From: Bacillota bacterium
GTDB taxonomy: Bacteria > Bacillota > Clostridia > Lachnospirales > Lachnospiraceae
Assembly: GCA_009177215.1 (NCBI GenBank)
Contig: WFLY01000184.1
Location: 25,565 to 31,000, forward strand
DNA length: 5,436 nt
Direction of reading: 5' to 3'
The notes below the pieces were generated by a model that was not told the origin of the DNA, searched no databases, and saw nothing but the letters and a program-made list of their open reading frames with translations. A program made the position numbers and the translations under genes. Within the stretch, counting starts at the first letter, position 1. Every line of letters starts with the position of its first letter. Of this stretch, positions 1 to 5,436 are shown piece by piece.

Positions 1-577
1 CGCCATTGAAAATATTATGCTGCCCATGCACCTGTCGGATGCCAAGAAAAAGAAGGAGAAGGCGTTAGAGCTGTTGGAAAAGGTGGGAATGTCCTCCAAA
101 AAATACAGCCGCTTGAATACCTTGTCAGGCGGTGAACAGCAGAGAATCGCTATTGCAATTGCGCTGGCGAATTCGCCGAAGCTGCTATTGGCAGATGAGC
201 CGACCGGTAGTGTAGACCCTAAAACAGCTAACTATATTTTTGATATATTTACGGAATTGAATAAGTCGGGTCAGACGATTCTGATAGTTACTCACGATGT
301 GGCTTTGTCAAAAAAGGTTAAGCGAGTAGTTGCTATCCGGGACGGCAAAATCAGCAGTGAGAGAATCCTTAAGGAAAAGTATGCGGACCGTCTGAAGGAG
401 GTTACTATTGACTGGCGAATGGAGGATACTCAGGAAGAGTATGTTATCCTTGATAAGGCGGGGCGAGTGCAGATTCCCAAGGAATTATTGGGAGCGTTGG
501 AGCTTACCGACAATAAAATGAAGGTAGAGCTGGTTGACGGGAAAATTATTATTACCAAGCCGGAGGAGCTTGTGTGA
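1..577 (+). CDS. ABC transporter ATP-binding protein, MacB/LolD-like, with C-terminal AbrB-like domain (5' partial)
   Basis: The gene enters from the left edge: the frame is open from base 2, reading AIENIMLP, which matches the helical-subdomain entry of MacB/LolD/FtsE-type ATPases. Walker A and the Q-loop are therefore outside the window. Visible motifs are the signature LSGGEQQR (122-145), Walker B LLLADEP with the catalytic Glu (182-202), a D-loop reading GSVDP instead of the usual GNLD, and the H-loop His at 293-295. Such ATPases power permeases that move lipoproteins, peptides or drugs and act at the inner face of the membrane. After the ATPase comes a linker, and then about 47 residues (434-574) resembling the SpoVT/AbrB swapped-hairpin fold, including LDKAGRVQIPKELL. 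That tail is not part of the core ATPase; it may mediate dimerisation or DNA binding, which is inference. The stop is TGA 575-577. The partner permease is presumably upstream. Confidence 0.93.
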   Translation, partial: AIENIMLPMHLSDAKKKKEKALELLEKVGMSSKKYSRLNTLSGGEQQRIAIAIALANSPKLLLADEPTGSVDPKTANYIFDIFTELNKSGQTILIVTHDVALSKKVKRVVAIRDGKISSERILKEKYADRLKEVTIDWRMEDTQEEYVILDKAGRVQIPKELLGALELTDNKMKVELVDGKIIITKPEELV

Positions 578-588
578 CGGTAACACAA

Positions 589-606
589 GCATAGCTTTTG
601 CTATGT
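589..606 (+). other. Small hairpin in the gap between the first two genes
   Basis: GCATAGC (589-595) can pair with GCTATGT (600-606) around a TTTT loop, giving six Watson-Crick pairs and one G-T pair. It lies 12 bases after the stop of the ATPase gene. No run of T follows, so it does not look like an intrinsic terminator. It might protect or pause the transcript between the two genes, or be chance. The rest of the 94-base gap (578-671) shows no convincing -35/-10 pair. Confidence 0.35.
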
Positions 607-660
607 GCAGGGAACAGTGTGAAAAAGCTGAAGCCCAAATTCGCGGGTTGTTGGTAGCTT

Positions 661-665
661 GGGAG
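661..665 (+). promoter_or_regulatory. Ribosome binding site for the first exporter gene
   Basis: GGGAG lies six bases before GTG 672, which opens a Lys-rich N terminus (V/M-KKTIRK). A competing site, AAGGA at 686-690, lies eight bases before ATG 699 in the same frame. Both are good signals. GTG 672 is preferred for its stronger site and typical N-terminal residues; ATG 699 would shorten the protein by nine residues without touching a domain. Confidence 0.55.
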
Positions 666-671
666 ATTAAT

Positions 672-3002
672 GTGAAAAAGACTATAAGGAAAAGTGAAAT
701 GCTGCCGGCTGGGGTGGTCTCCCTGCTGCCTGAATGTGGAAGGGCAAGGGAGGATATTCTCTACGCAGCTGCAACGGATTTAAATGTGGAGGGTGAATTT
801 GCTGAAGGGTGTCTTTTACTGTCACGGGACAGCCTGTTTGTTTTCAGGGCAAATCCCCACCCAAAGCAGATTCACTATTATAAGGGCTATGGTATCTGTG
901 AAAAACAGAACGAGGAGCAGGAGTGGACATGGAATGCTTATGCGCTCTCGGATATCAAGCGGCTGTGGATAGAAATGGGCGTGGGCTGTAATGTGCTGGC
1001 GGCTGAAATGGCTTGTGGGCAGAAGCTGCTGATTATGTTTACCCAGCTGCATAAGCGAAAGGTTGCTCATCTGGTGCGCGGCGTGGAGCAGCTTAAGGCA
1101 GGAGAAACGCTTGACATTCCCGAGGATGAGGCAGAGTATTGCCCTAAATGCGGGAATATGTATCCGGACAGCTCCAGAAAAATATGCCCTAACTGTATGG
1201 ATAGGAGAAGTATTTTTTTCAGAGTGCTGGGGTATTTTAAGCCCTACAGAATCAAGTTTATTGCGTTGGTTTTCTGTACTGCTGTTACAGCGCTGCTGAA
1301 TTTAGTCTGGCCTTATTTGAACGGTACTATTTTATATAACAGGATTTTAGATAAAAATGAGGCGTTTTTGCAAAGCATAGGGATAAAAAACGGTGATTTT
1401 TTGGTGGGGTTATTGCTTTTGGTTCTTGCAATGGCTTCCACCAAAATTGTGTTATTGATATTGGAAATTTTACAGGGCGTACTAACTGCGCAGATGGTCG
1501 TGGACGTAGTGCGGAACATGAAAAAGGACGTTTTCCGAATTATGGCGAAACTCTCCATCAATTTTTACAAAAGCAGGCAGACCGGCGGGCTGATGACAAG
1601 AGTGATGTCGGATGCCGATAGAATCACGGGCTTTTTTGTGGATGGAGCGCCATATATATTGGTACACGGTTTGACATTGATTGTCACGGTGATAGTGATG
1701 TTCAGCATTAACCCGCAGATGACGGCAATCACTATACTGCTGTTGCCGGCGCTTGTGGCGGTGAGTGTGTATTTGAGACCTAAAATCTGGATTATGTTCG
1801 GCAGGAGACATCGTGCGGAGCGTTCCCTGAACAGCACTGTCAATGATAATCTGGCAGGAGCAAGAGTGGTAAAGAGCTTCGGGCAGGAAAAGAGAGAAAT
1901 AAACCGCTTTGGAGGCGGCAATAGTAATCTCAGAGAGGCGGAGGTAGCAATTACCTATCGGCAGAATTATTTCCATTTTGTCTATGGTGCGGCACAGAGC
2001 ATCGCCACTATAGGCGTATGGGCGCTGGGTGTTTGGTTTTTGATGGGAGACAATAAGCAGGGCATGAACCTCGGCGTGCTGATTACCTTTGTGGGATATG
2101 TGAGTCAGCTTCAAGGACCGATGAATTTCTTCTCAAGAATACATAATTGGTGGGCGGATAGCATGAACAGCGCCCAGCGTATCTTTGAAATCGTAGACGC
2201 TGTTCCGCAGATACAGGAGCCGGTACATTCTAAAAAGCTGAGTAATCCTCAGGGGAATGTTTCGTTAAAGGGTGTGACTTTCGGCTATGAGGTAAACAGA
2301 CCAGTGCTTAAGGATATCACGGTAGATATCCCGGCAGGAACCATGTTTGGCATTGTGGGTCGTTCCGGTGCGGGAAAGACTACGCTGGTAAATCTGATTT
2401 CCAGAATGTACGACCCGCAGGAGGGCAGCATCAGTATAGACGGCATTAACGTAAAGGATCTTGCCTTTCATGAGCTGAGAAAGAATGTGGCAATGGTGTC
2501 TCAGGATACATATATTTTTATGGGAACCGTGGCGGAAAACATTGCGTACGGCAACAGAGAGGCGGATATTAAGGAAATTATGCGTGCGGCAAAGCTGGCG
2601 GGCGCCCATGAGTTTATTATGAGAATGCCGGATGCTTACGATACAAGAATAGGAGCCTCCGGCAGGGAACTTTCGGGGGGAGAAAGACAGCGAATTTCCA
2701 TTGCCAGAGCAATTCTCGCCAATCCTAAAATATTGATATTGGATGAGGCAACGGCATCTGTAGATACGGAGACCGAGAGAGTAATCCAAAAGTCAATCGG
2801 TTATTTGGTGCAGGGAAGAACCACCATATCCATTGCGCATAGATTGTCTACCTTAAAGGACGCCGATTATCTGGTGGTTATCGACAACGGAGAAATCATT
2901 GAGCGGGGAACCCATGAGGAGTTGAAAGCGCTGAAAGGAACCTATTATAAGCTTTTGGAGCTGCAGACTAAGGCGCTTGAAAGGGAGGAAAAGGTGTTTT
3001 GA
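672..3002 (+). CDS. ABC exporter half-transporter (TMD-NBD) with N-terminal PH-like domain and zinc ribbon
   Basis: This is a 776-residue half-transporter that should dimerise in the cytoplasmic membrane and export an unknown substrate using ATP. Residues about 29-144 form a beta-rich domain that resembles bacterial PH-like domains (inferred from pattern only). Cys157, 160, 172 and 175 form a CPxC zinc ribbon (CX2C-X11-CX2C). Six membrane helices lie near 194-216, 241-264, 326-344, 349-367, 436-456 and 466-484. The nucleotide-binding domain (about 530-770) is complete: A-loop Tyr539, Walker A GRSGAGKTT (563-571), Q-loop Gln611, signature LSGGERQR (667-674), Walker B ILILDE with Glu692, and H-loop His723. 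The ATP site therefore looks catalytically competent. Typical exporters of this class are about 580-620 residues; the excess is the N-terminal extension. The frame stays open upstream to an ATG at 534, but that start overlaps the previous gene and has no ribosome site. The stop touches the next gene, which indicates an operon. It is the paralogue of the gene at 3639. Confidence 0.94.
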   Translation: MKKTIRKSEMLPAGVVSLLPECGRAREDILYAAATDLNVEGEFAEGCLLLSRDSLFVFRANPHPKQIHYYKGYGICEKQNEEQEWTWNAYALSDIKRLWIEMGVGCNVLAAEMACGQKLLIMFTQLHKRKVAHLVRGVEQLKAGETLDIPEDEAEYCPKCGNMYPDSSRKICPNCMDRRSIFFRVLGYFKPYRIKFIALVFCTAVTALLNLVWPYLNGTILYNRILDKNEAFLQSIGIKNGDFLVGLLLLVLAMASTKIVLLILEILQGVLTAQMVVDVVRNMKKDVFRIMAKLSINFYKSRQTGGLMTRVMSDADRITGFFVDGAPYILVHGLTLIVTVIVMFSINPQMTAITILLLPALVAVSVYLRPKIWIMFGRRHRAERSLNSTVNDNLAGARVVKSFGQEKREINRFGGGNSNLREAEVAITYRQNYFHFVYGAAQSIATIGVWALGVWFLMGDNKQGMNLGVLITFVGYVSQLQGPMNFFSRIHNWWADSMNSAQRIFEIVDAVPQIQEPVHSKKLSNPQGNVSLKGVTFGYEVNRPVLKDITVDIPAGTMFGIVGRSGAGKTTLVNLISRMYDPQEGSISIDGINVKDLAFHELRKNVAMVSQDTYIFMGTVAENIAYGNREADIKEIMRAAKLAGAHEFIMRMPDAYDTRIGASGRELSGGERQRISIARAILANPKILILDEATASVDTETERVIQKSIGYLVQGRTTISIAHRLSTLKDADYLVVIDNGEIIERGTHEELKALKGTYYKLLELQTKALEREEKVF

Positions 3003-3545
3003 ATGAATGAGGATTTTGCATTATCACAGATGGAGCAGGAAACGGATCAAATGCTGCGAATTCGATACATTAATAATGAAAACGCAGATTTTACCCGAAC
3101 GGGAACGGGATTTTTAAGCTTGAAAATTGAGGATGAATTCTATCCCAGAGTGCAGGTAGTCAGAATGTTTCCGTTTATGCACAGAGATGAGTTTTTGTCT
3201 GTCAGGACACCGGACGAACGCTCCAAAGAAATAGGAATCATTGAAAAACTAAGCGATATGGATTCCGAGACGGTCGCAATGCTTCAAGAGCAGTTGACGC
3301 TGCGTTATTTTACACCGACAATCACTAAGATATTCGGGATTAAAGACGAATATGGCTATGCCTACTGGGATGTCTTGACCAATTACGGATCCTGTCGATT
3401 TACGATACAAATGGGTGGAAATGCGGTAGTGCATTTGTCTGACACGAGAATTTTGATAATTGATATTGATGAAAACCGGTTTGAAATACCGGATATTATG
3501 GCGCTGAGCAACGGCGAGCGCAAAAAACTGGATTTATTTCTGTAA
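3003..3545 (+). CDS. DUF1854 family protein
   Basis: This is a 180-residue soluble protein with no signal peptide or membrane helix. Its ATG is immediately after the TGA of the exporter gene, so translation is probably coupled; GGGAGG at 2983-2988 and AAAAGG at 2989-2994 are available ribosome sites. Residues about 35-180 match my recollection of the DUF1854 pattern: a charged segment ending EIGIIEKLSDM (76-86), then LRYFTPTITKI (100-110), YWDVLTNYG (121-129), a beta stretch with LSDTRILIIDID (145-156), and a C terminus with IPDIMAL and LDLFL. No catalytic motif is evident. In beta-proteobacteria the family sits beside an ABC exporter with a zinc-ribbon extension and has been named cyanophycin metabolism-associated, but its biochemical role is unknown. 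Placement between two such exporters suggests an accessory or regulatory subunit, which is inference. Confidence 0.88.
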   Translation: MNEDFALSQMEQETDQMLRIRYINNENADFTRTGTGFLSLKIEDEFYPRVQVVRMFPFMHRDEFLSVRTPDERSKEIGIIEKLSDMDSETVAMLQEQLTLRYFTPTITKIFGIKDEYGYAYWDVLTNYGSCRFTIQMGGNAVVHLSDTRILIIDIDENRFEIPDIMALSNGERKKLDLFL

Positions 3546-3627
3546 AAATTTGTGCCGTAAACGAACCAAATGGAGTCGCAGATGGGAATTTGAGTTTCGC
3601 ATCGCGGTGCCGCAAAAGGAGAGGCAT

Positions 3628-3632
3628 GGAGG
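3628..3632 (+). promoter_or_regulatory. Ribosome binding site for the second exporter gene
   Basis: A consensus GGAGG lies six bases before GTG 3639 and decides that start. The frame upstream stays open only to the TGA at 3591-3593 and offers no other usable start codon. The rest of the 93-base gap (3546-3638) shows no terminator, promoter or small gene that I could support, so cotranscription with the preceding genes is likely. Confidence 0.8.
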
Positions 3633-3638
3633 ATTGGT

Positions 3639-5436
3639 GTGATACTAAAGTATGAATTGTCAAAGGATAATTTGGCTCTCTGTGGGCTTATGCCGGAGGA
3701 AGAAATCTATTATTGCCTTCCTCTTGATATTGATTTGAAAGGCAATTACAGGCATAATTCCTATACGGTAATGACGAATAAGAGAGTGCTTATTTTAGAA
3801 GAAGGGCAACTGACAAAACGGTTTTTGCTGGAGCAGTGTGATGAGATACGCAGCGAGCCGCAGATTGCATGCGGAATTGTGTATGTGGTACAGGGGGATG
3901 CGCAGATTTTGCTGGGGAGATTTTCGGCAAAGCATCTGACGCGTTACTCCTACCTGTTCCGTGGAATGCAGATTTTGAAGATGGGCAGGACGGAGCGGGT
4001 TATCAGCAATGAATACGAGCATTCCTGTCCTAAATGTGGGCGTGCGCTGCCGGGAACGAAGGAATGCCCCCATTGTATGGGAAAAAAAGAGGGGGTGCTT
4101 TCCGTTTTTATGGAAATGCTGAAGCCGCATATGGGAAGGTTGTTTGTAATTTTTATTCTTATGCTTGCCGCAACCTTCGTAACTCTGGCAAGTCCTGCGA
4201 TTCAGAGGTATTTGGTTGATGATGTGCTCCTTAAAGAAAACAGGGAATATAAGACGGCGCTGCTTTGCCTGTTTGGAATGTTTGTTATGAGTGCAGGTAT
4301 CGTTGTTATTAATGCGGCGAAAAGCTATTTGTGTTCTAAACTGGGTTCTTATATCGGAGAGGATCAGAGAAAAAAGCTATTTGTTAAGATTCAGAGCTTA
4401 TCCCTGTCCTTTATAACCGACAGGAGTCCGGGGGAACTGATGAACAGAATTGTCAGAGATACAGCAAGAATTAAGGACTTTTTTTCGGATGTGTTCTGCA
4501 ATTTGTTTACTATTGCCATTTTGTTTGCCTGTGTCTGCATTTATATGCTGGTGTTGAATTGGAAGCTTGCCCTGCTGGCGTTTATGTTTGCACCGTTTTC
4601 CGTGGCGCTATCCATGGCATGGAGAAAGAATATACGCAAGCGCTTTCATCTACAGGGAATCAAAAGTGATAAGATGAACAATAACCTTCAGGATGTGATT
4701 TCCGGTATGGCGGTAGTGAAGTCCTATGGTCAGGAATACAGAGAAGCCGGGCATTTTGACGATACGGCGGACGAGTTCGCAAGAATCCAGAAGGGTAATG
4801 AGGTCTTTTTTGCCATATTTTATCCGGTGCTGTCATTTCTTCTAGGTGTGGGAATTTATCTTGTGACTTATTACGGCGGAAAAGGAGTGCTTTTTGAGAG
4901 CATGACTCCGGGTGAGCTGTTACAATTTGTGAATTACACTTCTCTGCTTTATTCTTATGTGAATTGGATGAGTGGTATGCCCCGCGCGTTTATGAATCTG
5001 ATCACAAGCTTGGAGAGGATAGGAGACGTGTTGAGTCAGGAGCCTTCTATTGTAAATATGGAGGACGCCGTTGAGCATGATATTGAGGGTGAAATTGTAT
5101 TTAGGAATGCCTCTTTTGGTTATAAATCGTATCAGCCGGTGCTTGAGGATATAAACCTGACCGTCAAAAAAGGTGAGATGATAGGTCTTGTGGGTGCTTC
5201 GGGTACCGGAAAGTCCACTATGATTAACCTGATAATGCATTTGTATGAGGTTGACGACGGAGAAATATTGGTGGATGGCATTGATATACGAAAGATAAAG
5301 CTGGAAAATTATCACAGTCAGATAGGAGTGGTTTTGCAGGAAAATTTCCTTTTTGCGGGAACTATTCTGAATAACATCAAATTTGCAAAGCCGGAGGCTT
5401 CATATGAAGAAGTGATTCGCGTGGCAAAAATGGCAA
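3639..5436 (+). CDS. ABC exporter half-transporter (TMD-NBD) with N-terminal PH-like domain and zinc ribbon (3' partial)
   Basis: The frame is open from GTG 3639 to the right edge with no stop, giving 599 residues; about 135 more are expected by comparison with the upstream paralogue. Residues 1-125 form the N-terminal PH-like domain, in which I align GC, LL..F, a His and RG...L..G with the paralogue. Cys130, 133, 143 and 146 make a zinc ribbon (CX2C-X9-CX2C). Membrane helices lie near 168-187, 206-227, 288-306, 310-328, 392-412 and 428-447. The coupling region carries VVKSYGQEYRE, close to VVKSFGQEKRE in the paralogue. The nucleotide-binding domain begins near 482, with A-loop Tyr495, Walker A GASGTGKST (519-527; bases 5193-5219) and Q-loop Gln567. 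The signature, Walker B and H-loop lie beyond the window, so ATPase competence of this subunit cannot be judged. It probably pairs with the upstream exporter as a heterodimer, though a homodimer is possible. Substrate unknown. Confidence 0.94.
   Translation, partial: MILKYELSKDNLALCGLMPEEEIYYCLPLDIDLKGNYRHNSYTVMTNKRVLILEEGQLTKRFLLEQCDEIRSEPQIACGIVYVVQGDAQILLGRFSAKHLTRYSYLFRGMQILKMGRTERVISNEYEHSCPKCGRALPGTKECPHCMGKKEGVLSVFMEMLKPHMGRLFVIFILMLAATFVTLASPAIQRYLVDDVLLKENREYKTALLCLFGMFVMSAGIVVINAAKSYLCSKLGSYIGEDQRKKLFVKIQSLSLSFITDRSPGELMNRIVRDTARIKDFFSDVFCNLFTIAILFACVCIYMLVLNWKLALLAFMFAPFSVALSMAWRKNIRKRFHLQGIKSDKMNNNLQDVISGMAVVKSYGQEYREAGHFDDTADEFARIQKGNEVFFAIFYPVLSFLLGVGIYLVTYYGGKGVLFESMTPGELLQFVNYTSLLYSYVNWMSGMPRAFMNLITSLERIGDVLSQEPSIVNMEDAVEHDIEGEIVFRNASFGYKSYQPVLEDINLTVKKGEMIGLVGASGTGKSTMINLIMHLYEVDDGEILVDGIDIRKIKLENYHSQIGVVLQENFLFAGTILNNIKFAKPEASYEEVIRVAKMA

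Noticed and set aside
589..606. Hairpin as an intrinsic terminator after the ATPase gene
   Set aside because: The stem is short and AT-containing, and the bases after it are GCAGGGAAC with no T run.
534..671. Longer N terminus of the first exporter beginning at ATG 534
   Set aside because: It overlaps the end of the ATPase gene, has no ribosome site, and adds residues with no match in the paralogue. Much better starts exist at 672 and 699.
1482..2114. 210-residue open frame on the minus strand
   Set aside because: It lies wholly inside the exporter coding region opposite conserved membrane-domain sequence. Its translation is rich in His, Arg, Ser and Cys with no recognisable domain, typical of an antisense shadow.
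3570..3593. Tiny open frame (MESQMGI) in the gap before the second exporter
   Set aside because: It has seven codons, no ribosome site and no attenuator-like structure around it; chance is enough.
4920..5315. 131-residue open frame on the minus strand
   Set aside because: It lies opposite the membrane and ATP-binding domains of the second exporter, including Walker A, and shows no domain of its own.
3639..5436. Frameshift or pseudogene in the second exporter
   Set aside because: Codon-by-codon reading stays open from 3639 to the edge, with all expected helices, zinc ribbon, Walker A and Q-loop in order.

Overview
The window looks like part of a Firmicutes chromosome, most likely class Clostridia in the Lachnospiraceae range. 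This is inferred from the moderate GC content, frequent AGA/AGG and ATA codons, strong purine-rich ribosome binding sites, GTG starts, and the style of the ABC proteins. Every gene reads on the + strand with short gaps, so the region is dense. I saw no RNA gene, mobile element, CRISPR array, clear promoter or intrinsic terminator.

Layout. (1) Bases 1-577 are the 3' part of an ABC ATPase of the MacB/LolD type. Its start and Walker A lie upstream of the window, and its tail is an AbrB-like domain. (2) After a 94-base gap with a small hairpin, a full-length ABC exporter half-transporter runs to 3002. It has an unusual N-terminal extension: a domain that looks like a bacterial PH-type beta fold, then a four-cysteine zinc ribbon, then six membrane helices and a complete nucleotide-binding domain. 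(3) A 180-residue DUF1854 protein begins on the base after that gene's stop (3003-3545). (4) After a 93-base gap, a second half-transporter with the same extension starts at GTG 3639 and runs off the right edge before its signature motif.

How it may fit together. The two exporters are paralogues with the same domain order, and they flank the DUF1854 gene. From family knowledge, DUF1854 genes in beta-proteobacteria sit beside one exporter of this architecture, and both have been named 'cyanophycin metabolism-associated'. Here the exporter is duplicated, so a heterodimeric transporter with a DUF1854 accessory protein is a reasonable model. The substrate cannot be read from this window. The ABC ATPase with the AbrB-like tail probably ends a separate efflux-type or lipoprotein-type system, although it is codirectional and could be cotranscribed.
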